Of a stretch of DNA of 64,000 nt, positions 20,374-29,512 are shown piece after piece. How positions within the stretch are numbered: the first letter of the stretch is position 1; each line of letters opens with the position of its first letter. The notes below the pieces were generated by a model. That model was not told where the DNA came from, made no database searches, and worked only from the letters and a program-made list of their open reading frames with translations. The DNA lies in NCBI GenBank assembly GCA_937919625.1, contig CALFRK010000175.1, forward strand, positions 1-64,000, given 5' to 3'. Origin of the DNA: an uncultured Ilumatobacter sp. GTDB taxonomy: Bacteria > Actinomycetota > Acidimicrobiia > Acidimicrobiales > Ilumatobacteraceae. Made by a program: the position numbers and the translations under genes.

Positions 20374-21483
20374 ATGGCCACACCCCCACTCCGTCTCGCT
20401 GTCGACGCCGGCCCGTTGTATGGGCACCGCACCGGCGTCGCAGTAGCCGTCGACGGCATGATCAAGGCGCTCGAACAGCGCGATGACGTCGCCGTCGAGC
20501 CCTACATCGTGAGCTTCCGATCGACACCCTCGGCCGGCCATCGGCGACTTCCGATACCAGGTTTGGTCGCCTCACAGCTCTGGTCAAGGATCGATCGACC
20601 CAGCGCCGACCGTTGGTTGAGCGGCGTCGACCTTGTCCACGGCACCAACTACGTGGCACCACCGACTCGACTACCCGTCGTTGTCTCGGTCTACGACTGC
20701 TGGTTCCTGGCGCATTCGCAGCTGGCGACGCCGGTAGTTCAGCGGGCGGGCGCCGTTCTGCGTCGTGCCGTTCGGCGAGGCGCCTGGGTGCACACCAGTT
20801 CCGATGCCACCGCCGAAGCGGCTCGGAGCCTGCTCGACACCGATCGTGTAGTCACCATCTACCTCGGCCCGCCGCCGGCCCCAGCCGAAGGCGCACAACC
20901 GATTCGGCCCCACGATGCCTCGCCCTTCGCCGGCGCTTCGTTCATCGTTGCGATCGCCACCGAAGAGCGCCGAAAGGCCTTGCCGCTGCTGATCCAGGCG
21001 TTTGGTCTTCTCGTCGCAAATCAGCATGACAACCATCTCGTTCTGGCCGGTGGGCCCGGCAACGATACCGACGCTGTCACGGCTGCAATCAAGGCCTTGC
21101 CGCCAACGGTCAGCGCACGGGTGCATCGGCTCGGCCGGATCGACGACAACACCAAACAGTGGTTGTTGCGTCATGCCGCAGCGCTGGCATACCCCAGTCT
21201 CGATGAAGGATTCGGTTTTCCGATTCTCGAATCTCAGTCGGCCGGTACGCCCGTCGTCGCCAGCCGTGCCGGGGCGATCGCCGAGGTCGCCGGCCCGGCG
21301 GTGGTGCTGATCGACGATCATCATCCCGAAGCGTTCGCTGCCGGCCTGGATCGTGTGCTCACCGGCGGTGTCGACCGCCTCGGACTGATCGAAGCCGGCT
21401 ACCGCAACGTCAAACGGTTCTCGTGGGAGCAAACGGCGAACGGGCTGGTCGATCTGTATCGAAAGGCGATGGAGGCGCACTGA
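20374..21483 (+). CDS. Family 4 glycosyltransferase
   Basis: This cytosolic GT-B enzyme (369 residues) transfers a sugar from a nucleotide donor to a growing glycan. The N-terminal half carries GPLYGHRTGVAVAVDGMI. The C-terminal donor-binding half has FIVAIATEERRKALPLLIQAF and the E-x7-E type signature in YPSLDEGFGFPILESQSAGTP. ATG 20374 was preferred to GTG 20362 as the better match to family N-termini. Its stop overlaps the cofD start (TGATG), which couples it to an F420 gene with no obvious biochemical link. It is divergent from gmd. Confidence 0.88.
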   Translation: MATPPLRLAVDAGPLYGHRTGVAVAVDGMIKALEQRDDVAVEPYIVSFRSTPSAGHRRLPIPGLVASQLWSRIDRPSADRWLSGVDLVHGTNYVAPPTRLPVVVSVYDCWFLAHSQLATPVVQRAGAVLRRAVRRGAWVHTSSDATAEAARSLLDTDRVVTIYLGPPPAPAEGAQPIRPHDASPFAGASFIVAIATEERRKALPLLIQAFGLLVANQHDNHLVLAGGPGNDTDAVTAAIKALPPTVSARVHRLGRIDDNTKQWLLRHAAALAYPSLDEGFGFPILESQSAGTPVVASRAGAIAEVAGPAVVLIDDHHPEAFAAGLDRVLTGGVDRLGLIEAGYRNVKRFSWEQTANGLVDLYRKAMEAH

Positions 21484-22436
21484 TGAGGATCACCGTGCTG
21501 GCCGGCGGCGTCGGCGCCGCAAGATTCTTGAGGGGGCTGCTGGCCGCCGTGTCGGCAAGCGAGGTGACGGCGATCGTCAACACGGGCGACGACACCGAGC
21601 TGCACGGATTGTCGATCTCACCCGACCTCGACACGATCACCTACACCCTGGCGGAAGCGATCGACCCTGTCCGCGGCTGGGGGTTGGCGGGCGAATCCTG
21701 GCATGCAATGGAAGCGATGCAGCGCTATGTCGACGTACGTCCGTCCGGGTCGTCGGCGGCACCGACCTGGTTCGGCCTCGGTGATCGCGACCTGGCTACC
21801 CACTTCTACCGGACGGCGCGACTGGTCGAGGGTGCCACGTTGACCGATGTGACGGCAGAGATCACACGGGCTTGGGGCCTCGGTCTTTGCGTGCTGCCGA
21901 TGACCGACGATCGATTTCGAACGGTTGTCACCCTCGCCGAGTCCGGTCAGCAGGTGACATTCCAGGACTACTTCGTACGACTGCGACACGCCGTTGCCGT
22001 GGCGGGCATCAGTTTTGAACATTCCTCAGCTCGGCTGACCGAATCTGCACGAGCGGCGATCACCGGCGCCGATGTGATCATCATCGCCCCCTCTAACCCG
22101 CTCGTGTCGATCGCGCCGATCCGGGCACTGCCAGAGGTCGATCGGCTGCTGGCCGAGCGTCGCCATAGGGTCGTCGCGATTTCGCCGATCGTCGGCGGCG
22201 CCGCCTTGAAGGGGCCCGCCGACCGGATGTTGCACGAACTGGGCATCGAGCCCTCTGTAGTGGGCGTCGCCCGGCTGTATGCGCCGATCGCCGCCGTGCT
22301 CGTTGTCGACCCCGTCGACGCCCACCTCGCCTCCGCGGTCGAGTTGGTGGGCCCGCGGTGTGTCGTTGAACCGTCGATCATGTTCGACATCGATCGGGCG
22401 CGGGCGCTGGCACTCGCCTGTATCGCCGCCGTCTGA
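21483..22436 (+). CDS. cofD: 2-phospho-L-lactate transferase (F420 biosynthesis)
   Basis: CofD/FbiA joins the activated lactyl or enolpyruvyl phosphate unit to the deazaflavin FO in coenzyme F420 synthesis. The 317-residue protein opens MRITVLAGGVGAARFLRGLL and continues with NTGDDTELHGLSISPDLDT (NTGDD at 33-37) and IIAPSNPLVSIAPI, all typical of the family. The ATG overlaps the preceding glycosyltransferase stop. No fbiB or fbiC is in the window. The stop codon directly abuts that of the convergent gene at 22437 (TGA then TCA). In mycobacteria fbiA likewise lies between pmmA and the mannose guanylyltransferase gene. Confidence 0.93.
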   Translation: MRITVLAGGVGAARFLRGLLAAVSASEVTAIVNTGDDTELHGLSISPDLDTITYTLAEAIDPVRGWGLAGESWHAMEAMQRYVDVRPSGSSAAPTWFGLGDRDLATHFYRTARLVEGATLTDVTAEITRAWGLGLCVLPMTDDRFRTVVTLAESGQQVTFQDYFVRLRHAVAVAGISFEHSSARLTESARAAITGADVIIIAPSNPLVSIAPIRALPEVDRLLAERRHRVVAISPIVGGAALKGPADRMLHELGIEPSVVGVARLYAPIAAVLVVDPVDAHLASAVELVGPRCVVEPSIMFDIDRARALALACIAAV

Positions 22437-23336
22437 TCAACGCAGCTGCATAAGACCTTCGGTAAGCGACGTCCACGGCGACCATGACAGGTGGATGCGG
22501 GCTCGCATCGGCGACACGGCGAACCGATTGATCTCATCGCCGGCGGCCGGCCGGAACTGCGGATCCTTGCCCGACCGACCGGCGATCGAACTCCACAGAT
22601 CGCGAAGGCTGGTTTGTTCACCCGTGCCGACATTGACAACCAGCCCGCTGCCACGTTCGCCGGCGCGAACGATGGCGTCGACGGCGTCGTCGACAAACAG
22701 GAAGTCACGCGTCTGTCGTCCGTCACCGGTGATGACAGGTGCCGCCCGCTCGGTGGCGGCCGCCTGGAAGGCGGCGACGACTCCCCCTGCGGGGCGTTGA
22801 CGTGGGCCGTACACCGTCGAAAGAGCGAGCACCGTGAACTCGAGGTCGTCGAGTTCGCGGTAGACGTTCAGCAGATCGATCACTGCTCTGGCGACCACGC
22901 CACGAACTCCGCGCGGTTCGATCGGCAGTTCCTTGAGTGGCAGATCTCGGCTTCCCGGTCGGCCATACAACGCCGTCGCCGGCAGCGGCACGACGACTTT
23001 CGTCACTCGATGGGCTCGGGCGGCGTCGAGCACAGCCATCGTGGTGGCAAACGATGCAGCCAACTGTTGCGCCGAGGGATCGCCACGCGGGATCGCCGCC
23101 AGGTGGAACAGTACGTCGGGGGTACGCATCCCGATCAGCGACGAACACTCGCCGCTGCCGGCATCGAGGTGATGAATCTTGAGCGCGCCGCCGACCGAAC
23201 GAGCGTCAGCGAGATTTGCCAAGCCTCCCATCGACAGATCGTCGATCACGTCGACTGCCGAGCCGTCGGCGAGCAATCGGTCGACGAGGTGGGACCCGAT
23301 AAATCCTGCCCCTCCGATCACCATCGCGTTCGTCAC
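22437..23336 (-). CDS. NAD-dependent epimerase/dehydratase-like protein lacking the YxxxK pair
   Basis: The 299-residue extended short-chain dehydrogenase-like protein has the dinucleotide loop GGAGFIGSHLVDRLL at 8-22, the downstream strand VYGPRQRP and the sugar-binding segment GDGRQTRDFLFVDDAVDAIV. The usual YxxxK catalytic pair is absent: the aligned segment PRGVRGVVARAV (141-152) has Arg145 and Ala149 in its place. It may therefore be inactive or act by another mechanism. GTG 23336 is chosen because it directly precedes the Rossmann strand. It lies 38 nt after the guanylyltransferase-like gene on the same strand. Confidence 0.75.
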   Translation of the reverse strand: MTNAMVIGGAGFIGSHLVDRLLADGSAVDVIDDLSMGGLANLADARSVGGALKIHHLDAGSGECSSLIGMRTPDVLFHLAAIPRGDPSAQQLAASFATTMAVLDAARAHRVTKVVVPLPATALYGRPGSRDLPLKELPIEPRGVRGVVARAVIDLLNVYRELDDLEFTVLALSTVYGPRQRPAGGVVAAFQAAATERAAPVITGDGRQTRDFLFVDDAVDAIVRAGERGSGLVVNVGTGEQTSLRDLWSSIAGRSGKDPQFRPAAGDEINRFAVSPMRARIHLSWSPWTSLTEGLMQLR

Positions 23337-23374
23337 GACCCCATCATGCCCGCGCCCGTCCGGCTCAGCCAGGA

Positions 23375-24370
23375 TCAGCCATGGTTCGGAAGCCGCTGGC
23401 CGACGTGAACCGAGCCGGCGACGACCGAAAAATCGGAGCCCACGACGCACGCTTCGACGGTGGCCCCTGCGCCGACGCGACCGGCGACGATCGAACCGCG
23501 CACATCGGCGTCTGCATCGATACATGCCCCGGGCAGCAACACCGAGTCGGCGATACTGGCCCCCGGCCCGACCACGACACCAGCGGAAATGACAGACTCG
23601 ATCACGATCGCGTCGGCGGACACAACAGCGGTGGGGTCGGTGGCAACGGGTTTCGGTCCGCGTACCCCACGAATCAGGTCGAGGTTCGCCTGTAGAAACT
23701 GCTCGGGTCGCCCGGTGTCGATCCAGTAGTCGGTGGTGGACACTCCAGCCAGTCGGCCTTGTCTGACGAGCGTCTGAAAGGTGTCGCGCTCAACCGAGAT
23801 CGGCACGTCGGGTTTGATCAGGTCGAGCGCAGATGGTTCGAACACATACGTGCCGCCATTGATCAGGTTCGAATCGGTATCGCCTGGCTGAGGCTTCTCG
23901 ATGAACCGATGCACAACGCCGGCTGCGCCGATCTCGACAACACCGAACGCTGAGGGATCATCGACCGGGGTGAGGTGAATCGTCGCAGTAGTTCCGAGCC
24001 GGTGGTGCTCATTGATCAGGAACGACACATCGAGATCGGTGATGACATCACCGTTGGCGACGACGAACGTGTCGTCGATGCCGGCCAACCGGGCGGCAAA
24101 CGCGATCGCTCCGCCCGTGTCGAGCGGTTCAGGCTCGACCGCGTAATGTATTCGCACGTCACCGTGACGCTGGTTGACGAAGGCCGATGCAAACGGCTCG
24201 GGACGGAACCCGAGCGCCAACACCACATCGGTGATGCCCGCGACGGCGAGTCGCTCGACCAGGTCGACGATCATCGGCCGGTGCACGACCGGCAACATTG
24301 GCTTGGGGATGTCGTTGGTCAGCGGGCGGAGGCGGGTACCGAAGCCGCCGACCAAAACGACAGCGAACAT
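23375..24370 (-). CDS. Mannose-1-phosphate guanylyltransferase-like nucleotidyltransferase
   Basis: The 331-residue protein has the sugar nucleotidyltransferase signature VLVGGFGTRLRPLTNDIPKP, NGDVITDLD (acceptor metal site) and FIEKPQPGD, followed by a left-handed beta-helix tail rich in hexapeptides (about 250-325). It most resembles the M. tuberculosis Rv3264c type, which makes GDP-mannose, but nucleotide specificity cannot be fixed by reading alone. The ATG overlaps the upstream stop by one base (TGATG). With phosphomannomutase and gmd it completes a route to GDP-4-keto-6-deoxymannose. Confidence 0.85.
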   Translation of the reverse strand: MFAVVLVGGFGTRLRPLTNDIPKPMLPVVHRPMIVDLVERLAVAGITDVVLALGFRPEPFASAFVNQRHGDVRIHYAVEPEPLDTGGAIAFAARLAGIDDTFVVANGDVITDLDVSFLINEHHRLGTTATIHLTPVDDPSAFGVVEIGAAGVVHRFIEKPQPGDTDSNLINGGTYVFEPSALDLIKPDVPISVERDTFQTLVRQGRLAGVSTTDYWIDTGRPEQFLQANLDLIRGVRGPKPVATDPTAVVSADAIVIESVISAGVVVGPGASIADSVLLPGACIDADADVRGSIVAGRVGAGATVEACVVGSDFSVVAGSVHVGQRLPNHG

Positions 24371-25266
24371 CAGCCGCCGACGGCAGTGGTGGTGGTGGTG
24401 GTGGTAGGCGCGTCCGTTTGATCTGGAATCGTAGACGCCGTGTTGTCGCCAGCGACCGAGTCGGTCGCTGCGTTATCGGTGCCAACCGTCGTTGTCGCGC
24501 TCTGGAGGAGGTCGTCGGGGGTGACCTGGAGCGAGTCGACGGCGCCGAGTTGCGGAAGGTCTTGCGCCCACGGCGGCATCGACTGGTCTGACTCGTCGGC
24601 CGTGAAGTAGATCGCGAACACCATGCCATCGTTGTCGATGTGCACCTCGTCCATATTGGCGATGAAGCGACGCCCGCCGTCGGTGTCGGTGAACGCACCC
24701 CATGCTTTGACGGACACCTCGGCGTCTTCGCCGTTGCACTGCGTCTCGCCCTCGATGTATTCCTCGAGCGGGTTGAAGTTCTGAGCAGGGAACTCGGCGT
24801 TCGACGACAACGCCGCCACCGACGGGAATTTCAACGAATCGTTGGCGAGCACGACCTCGTAGGTGTCGAGAAACACACTGAGTGTGGCGTTTCGGCCGAC
24901 GGCACGAGACGTATACGGGTGCCAGTGGATGATCCCGTCGTCGTGGCTGTGAATACCGGTTTGCAGGAAGTTTGTGTTGATGAACTGGCCCTGCGAGTTG
25001 CGCTCTTCGAGGTTGCCTTCGAGCTGGTACCACGAATCGCACAGGTAGAACCCATAGGCGGCATGCCAGTGATCGTTGATCGTCGGCGGCGACGAGTCAG
25101 CTGCAGGCAGCGACTGACGGGAGTAGACGATCAGACCCAGTCCCAAGATCAGCGTGACCGCGACAATGATCGGAAAGACAGCACCGCCCTGAAAGCGAAT
25201 CTTCTGGCCCTGGCCCTTTTGAGCGAGTTTGGCGGCCTTCTTGGTCGACGAGGAGCTACTTGCCAC
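24370..25266 (-). CDS. Membrane-anchored extracytoplasmic His-rich domain protein
   Basis: The 298-residue product has a Lys-rich cytoplasmic tail, one membrane helix (about 29-48) and an outer domain with closely spaced histidines: NDHWHAAYGFYLC and GIHSHDDGIIHWHPY. Actinobacteria encode many proteins with this pair of motifs; the clustered His and Asp suggest a metal site, but no function is established to my knowledge. The C-terminal ~40 residues are Thr/Ala/Asp-rich and end in a Thr tract encoded by a short triplet run near 24388. The GTG start has a TAGCCT box 7 nt upstream. It is coupled to the nucleotidyltransferase gene. Confidence 0.55.
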   Translation of the reverse strand: MASSSSSTKKAAKLAQKGQGQKIRFQGGAVFPIIVAVTLILGLGLIVYSRQSLPAADSSPPTINDHWHAAYGFYLCDSWYQLEGNLEERNSQGQFINTNFLQTGIHSHDDGIIHWHPYTSRAVGRNATLSVFLDTYEVVLANDSLKFPSVAALSSNAEFPAQNFNPLEEYIEGETQCNGEDAEVSVKAWGAFTDTDGGRRFIANMDEVHIDNDGMVFAIYFTADESDQSMPPWAQDLPQLGAVDSLQVTPDDLLQSATTTVGTDNAATDSVAGDNTASTIPDQTDAPTTTTTTTAVGG

Positions 25267-25320
25267 GTCGGGCAGGCTATCGGGGGGATCGCCGCATCCC
25301 CGGGCACCCCAGCTACGAGC

Positions 25321-26553
25321 TTACTCGCCCGCGATAACTCGCATGAGCTGGTCGTATGCATCCCCGACAGCCGCCGGGGATGCCTCGGCCACGACCCACC
25401 GTCGACCCGCGTCGCCAAGTTGCGCCGCCCGTTGCGGATCGTCGACCAGTGCCCGGATCGCCTGGATGAACGCCTCTCGATCACCAGGAGCGACGGAGAT
25501 CCCGGCGCCTGCCACGGCGAGCAATCTCGGAATCTCGGTGGCGTCGTCGATCGAGGCGACCACCGGGCGGGCAACGGCCAGGCTGGAGTACGTCTTCGAT
25601 GGCACGCTGACGTTGCCGAGCCCGGCCCGCAACGGCACCACGTGAACGTCACCCGAGGCCAATACCTCCGAGAGCCGCTGAGCCGGTTGGTAACCGACGA
25701 AGCGCAGATTCGTGAGCCCGCCTGCGCCGGCCTCCAACCCCGGCCTGGCGGCACCGTCGCCGTTGATCACGAAGGTGATGTCGGGGCAGGCGCGGGCGGC
25801 GTCCACTACGAGGTCCAACGATTGTGAGAACCCGACGTTGCCGGCATACAGCACGACCGGACCATCTCCGATCGCGAGCTCGGCACGGTACTGGGTCATC
25901 CGGTCGCCCGGCTGAAGCAGCTCGGTGTCGACGAAGTTTGGGATCACATGGATCCGGCCACCATTCTGCGGGCCCAGCTTGGCAACCAGGTTATCGCGCA
26001 GATCCTCGCTGAGCACGGTGACGGCCCGAGCTCGGCGATAGCTCAGCCGCTCGAGCCACTCGGCGCCGGCGATCAGGCGTCGATCGGTGATCGCCCCGGT
26101 CCGCACCGCGGCATCCGGGAAGACGTCCTGGATGTTGAAGACCAGACGCGCCCGCCGCGCCACACCGACCATCCAACCCGTTATGCCGAGCGTGAGCGGA
26201 GGAGACATTGCGAGCACGATGTCGGCCTTGCGGAACCATCCGCCCGCCCGAACCCCAGCCACCCCAGCCAGCAAGGAGAAACCGGCAAACCCGACCGCCC
26301 GTCGGATCAGATTGCGCTTGTCGTTGCCAGCGAAGGGTTGTACACGCGTGACCGTGCCCCAGCTCGTTTGTTCGGTACGAATCCATCGTCCAGTCCACCC
26401 CGGCTCGATCTGGTGCCGGCGGTACCACGGCAGCGCCGTAACGACGTGCAGTTGATGACCGTGGGTGGCCAACTCGTGCACGATCCTGGTCATCACGGTG
26501 CCGGTCGGGGCCGTATCGGGCTCGAAATGGGGGCACAACACGAGGATCTTCAT
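25321..26553 (-). CDS. Family 4 glycosyltransferase (WbuB-like)
   Basis: The 410-residue GT-B protein opens MKILVLCPHFEPDTAPTGTV, has NIQDVFPDAAVRTGAI in the acceptor half, and VLYAGNVGFSQSLDLVVDAA followed by VPSKTYSSLAVARPVVASID in the donor half. The PDxxP-like start and the VPSK segment are typical of WbuB-like enzymes that transfer N-acetylated amino sugars during surface polysaccharide synthesis (family knowledge; substrate here unproven). Its ATG overlaps the stop of the next upstream glycosyltransferase, so it is the last of three coupled genes. Confidence 0.88.
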   Translation of the reverse strand: MKILVLCPHFEPDTAPTGTVMTRIVHELATHGHQLHVVTALPWYRRHQIEPGWTGRWIRTEQTSWGTVTRVQPFAGNDKRNLIRRAVGFAGFSLLAGVAGVRAGGWFRKADIVLAMSPPLTLGITGWMVGVARRARLVFNIQDVFPDAAVRTGAITDRRLIAGAEWLERLSYRRARAVTVLSEDLRDNLVAKLGPQNGGRIHVIPNFVDTELLQPGDRMTQYRAELAIGDGPVVLYAGNVGFSQSLDLVVDAARACPDITFVINGDGAARPGLEAGAGGLTNLRFVGYQPAQRLSEVLASGDVHVVPLRAGLGNVSVPSKTYSSLAVARPVVASIDDATEIPRLLAVAGAGISVAPGDREAFIQAIRALVDDPQRAAQLGDAGRRWVVAEASPAAVGDAYDQLMRVIAGE

Positions 26554-27662
26554 GACCCAGCCGCCAGGCGATAGGCATCGGCCAGGGCCCTCCCGGCAAT
26601 CTCGAGCGTGAATTCTCGCCGACGCTCACGACCCAACTCGACCAGCCGTTCGCGCTCCCCGAGCGCTAGGTGAACTCCGGCGGCCCATGCCTGCGGAGTC
26701 GACTCGGAGATCACAACAGCGGCTTCGCCGGCAACCTCGGCGACCGCCTCGGCGGCACTGCACACGATCGGTGTCGCGAGCACCATCGCCTCGACGAGCG
26801 GGGCCCCGAATCCCTCGTACTCGCTGGGAAACACCAGCGCCGACGCCGACCAGATCAGCGCGTTGCGGTCGACGTCAGCGACGCGACCGGTACGCACCAC
26901 ACGGTCGCGATGAGCACTGACGGCGATCGCATGGCGGACATCGTTTTCCGCCGTTCCGGCTCCGCCAACCAGCACGACGGCGATCTCGGGGTCGAGGTGA
27001 GCAAGCATGTCGATCAGCACACGATGGCGCTTGTGGGGGTGAGTGATGGCGGGATACACGACGAACGGCCGATCGGCCAGACCGTATCGACCGAGAACCG
27101 TCGAGACGTCGGCCTCCGAGGGCGGCTCCAGATCGGGCACCCCATGCGGAACCACTACGACATTGTCGTGATCGATCCCAAACGCCTCGACGACCGTGCG
27201 CCTGACATAGGCGGACGGAACGGTCACGATCGCTGCCCGCCGCGCCGATCTGGGCATCATGCGGTCGAGATACGAGTGGCGGATGCGTTGGAAGTATTCG
27301 GGATACCGGAGGTACTGCAGGTCGTGCACGGTCAGCACGATCGGTCGGCGGCCGACCAGAGGGGCGGTTCCGCCACCATGATGCACGATGTCGGCCGAAC
27401 GCGTGCGGGCTGCCAGCCACGTGTGTTCAGCCACGATGCGAGTTGCCCGCAGGTCGCGGCGCAGCGGCACGGTGACGACCGGAAACCGATCCGCCACCTC
27501 GGGGTGCGCTTCGACAAACGCCGTTTGACAAAACACTGTCGGCTCGATCAACCCGTCGTCGGGAAGACCCGACAGCTGCCGAACCAGATACTCCTCGGAG
27601 CCGCCGACCCTGCCCGGAGCGATCCACGTCAGGTTCACTGCAACACGGACCGCAGCGGTCAC
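26550..27662 (-). CDS. Family 4 glycosyltransferase
   Basis: The 370-residue GT-B protein has an N-terminal VNLTWIAPGRVGGSEEYLVR, VLTVHDLQYLRYPEYF in the acceptor half, and FVVYPAITHPHKRHRVLIDM plus FPSEYEGFGAPLVEAM in the donor half, the last holding the retaining E-x7-E signature. The GTG start overlaps the upstream stop (GTGA) and its own stop overlaps the next gene. It belongs to a three-gene glycosyltransferase operon (28750 to 25321). Similar mannosyl- and rhamnosyltransferases carry the VHDLQ motif, but the donor is not determined here. Confidence 0.88.
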   Translation of the reverse strand: MTAAVRVAVNLTWIAPGRVGGSEEYLVRQLSGLPDDGLIEPTVFCQTAFVEAHPEVADRFPVVTVPLRRDLRATRIVAEHTWLAARTRSADIVHHGGGTAPLVGRRPIVLTVHDLQYLRYPEYFQRIRHSYLDRMMPRSARRAAIVTVPSAYVRRTVVEAFGIDHDNVVVVPHGVPDLEPPSEADVSTVLGRYGLADRPFVVYPAITHPHKRHRVLIDMLAHLDPEIAVVLVGGAGTAENDVRHAIAVSAHRDRVVRTGRVADVDRNALIWSASALVFPSEYEGFGAPLVEAMVLATPIVCSAAEAVAEVAGEAAVVISESTPQAWAAGVHLALGERERLVELGRERRREFTLEIAGRALADAYRLAAGS

Positions 27663-28750
27663 CGCGCCACCTCTAGATAGACCGCCATCGTCGCTTCGGC
27701 ACAAGCCGCCCACGAGAATTGGGCGGCCCGATCGCGGCCCGGCTGCGACCATGATCGACGATCGGATAGCGCCCTCGTCAGGCCGTCGGCGATCGAGTCG
27801 ACATCGAGGGCGTCGACCAACACGGCGGCGCCACCGGCCACCTCCTCGGTTGCCGAGCCGCTGCTCGTGACGACGGGCACCCCCTGCGACATTGCGTCGA
27901 GCAGGGGGAGCCCAAACCCTTCCTCCAGACTGGGATAGGCGAACACCGAGGCCGCCCGATACAACGGCGCAAGATCGGCGTCGGGAACGAAACCGAGAAA
28001 GCGGCAGTCCAAACCGGCCACCACGGAGGCGGCCGCCCCCCAGCCGGCGGCACCGACGACGATGAGCGGAATCGGGTCGTCGAGCCGGTTGACGGCGGCC
28101 ACCAGGCGTTCGAGGTTCTTGCGCGGTTCGAGTGTTCCCACGAACAGGACAAACCGCTCGGGCAGTCGATGCGCCGTGCGCACACGAACGACTTCGGCAT
28201 CGGAGACATCGACCCGGTCGACACCCCACGGCACGACCCGCAGCCGATCTTGACTAAAACCCAGTTCGACCAGGTTGGCCGCCACCGATTTGCTGGGGCA
28301 CATCACCAGATCCGCAGTGCGACACCTTTCCAGCCCTGCCAGCATCACACGCGCCCCGTGACGACTGAACCGCTCGGGTGCATGCACGAACGCCACGTCA
28401 TGGACAGTGACCACATGTGGAGCCGATGTAGCCGCCGGTATCGCTGTGGTCGAATGGCAGACGTCGACCGGCCCGGTGACACGCTCGACCCGCGGCCGCT
28501 CCCAACGATTCCAGGTCTCGTACAGCCAGGGTCGCGCCAGCGCCAACCGTCGCACCTTCACCGGTGGCACGTAGGGGGCCGCCGGGTGACGTCGGTGATA
28601 CCCAGCGACACCGACGATCGAGATATCCGACCGCCGATCAAGCTCGCGAGCAACCCGTAGCGCCGCCACGGCCGTACCGCCGGGAACATCGTGCCAACAC
28701 TGTTCGAGGGTGTAGGCGACGCGCAACGGTTGAGGCACGGCCCCCATCAT
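27659..28750 (-). CDS. Family 4 glycosyltransferase
   Basis: The 363-residue GT-B protein has VAYTLEQCWHDVPGGTAVAA at the N-terminus, VVTVHDVAFVHAPERFSR in the acceptor domain, FVLFVGTLEPRKNLERLVAA in the linker and donor domain, and YPSLEEGFGLPLLDAMSQGV as the E-x7-E signature. It is first in the run of three coupled glycosyltransferase genes. Two ATGs are adjacent at 28750 and 28747; either may be used. It belongs to the same broad group as the gene at 20374-21483, which suggests duplication and divergence. Confidence 0.88.
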   Translation of the reverse strand: MMGAVPQPLRVAYTLEQCWHDVPGGTAVAALRVARELDRRSDISIVGVAGYHRRHPAAPYVPPVKVRRLALARPWLYETWNRWERPRVERVTGPVDVCHSTTAIPAATSAPHVVTVHDVAFVHAPERFSRHGARVMLAGLERCRTADLVMCPSKSVAANLVELGFSQDRLRVVPWGVDRVDVSDAEVVRVRTAHRLPERFVLFVGTLEPRKNLERLVAAVNRLDDPIPLIVVGAAGWGAAASVVAGLDCRFLGFVPDADLAPLYRAASVFAYPSLEEGFGLPLLDAMSQGVPVVTSSGSATEEVAGGAAVLVDALDVDSIADGLTRALSDRRSWSQPGRDRAAQFSWAACAEATMAVYLEVAR

Positions 28751-28856
28751 GCCCGGTCGACGGTGTAGCCCGGCAACAGACCGGGGCGAATGCCTGCGAC
28801 CTCGCAGACACCGGTCGCAGTACGTCCCGAGACCAGCTGTGATGGACCTGGCGAGA

Positions 28857-29426
28857 TCAGCCGAGCCTCAGCCCCGCGGCCAGCGCCGGCCGGCGGTACG
28901 CAGCTGCCAAGGTCTCCGTCGTTTCGTGGGCGTTGAGCCCGCTCGGATTGGGGACGACCCACAAGATCGCCCCTTCGAACAGTTCGGGTTGTCTGCCCAT
29001 CACCGCCTTTGGTTGACGGAACGCTGTCCGATAGGCCGTGATCCCTGCCACAGCGACCACGGCGGGTCGATGTTCGGAGACGAAGTCGCGCAGCTGCTCG
29101 CCACCCCGGCGCAGCTCTGCCGCCGAGAGTTCGGACGCCTTCGCCGTTGTTCGGTGCGCCACATTCGTGATCCCGATACCGCGTTCGATCAAACTTCGGC
29201 GATCGGTGTTGGTCATCCCGACGCCGCGATCGATCTCGTGATCGACCACACCCGCCAACAGCAGCGCCGGATAGAAGCGGTTGCCGGGATGAGAGAAATG
29301 AGTCTGAGTCGCGGCGGTCCAGAGACCCGGATTGATTCCGACAAACAGCAGCTTCAGCCCGGGACCGACGAGATCGGGCACGTTCGCGTCTCTGAACGAC
29401 TCGAGCTCGGAGCGTGAGAAACCCAT
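28857..29426 (-). CDS. mug: Mismatch-specific uracil/thymine DNA glycosylase
   Basis: Mug/TDG enzymes excise uracil or thymine from G-U and G-T mismatches in base excision repair. The 189-residue protein has the catalytic loop LLFVGINPGLWTAATQTHFSH with the GINPG motif, NRFYPALLLAGV, GITNVAHRTTAKASEL, and WVVPNPSGLNAH near the C-terminus, all typical of the family. A TACCCT box lies 7 nt before the ATG, so translation is probably leaderless. It sits between rmlD and the glycosyltransferase operon with no obvious functional tie. Confidence 0.92.
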   Translation of the reverse strand: MGFSRSELESFRDANVPDLVGPGLKLLFVGINPGLWTAATQTHFSHPGNRFYPALLLAGVVDHEIDRGVGMTNTDRRSLIERGIGITNVAHRTTAKASELSAAELRRGGEQLRDFVSEHRPAVVAVAGITAYRTAFRQPKAVMGRQPELFEGAILWVVPNPSGLNAHETTETLAAAYRRPALAAGLRLG

Positions 29427-29512
29427 CGACGCGAGGGTAGGCCGAACGGGCGGTATGGGCACATGGGGACTCGTCATCTCTGGCGCCGAAGGTGCCCGGC
29501 GGTTGCTCGGGA

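Noticed and set aside
24385-24410. A (GGT)n microsatellite as a phase-variation switch
   Set aside because: The run is a multiple of three inside the coding sequence for a Thr tail; length changes would not shift the frame.
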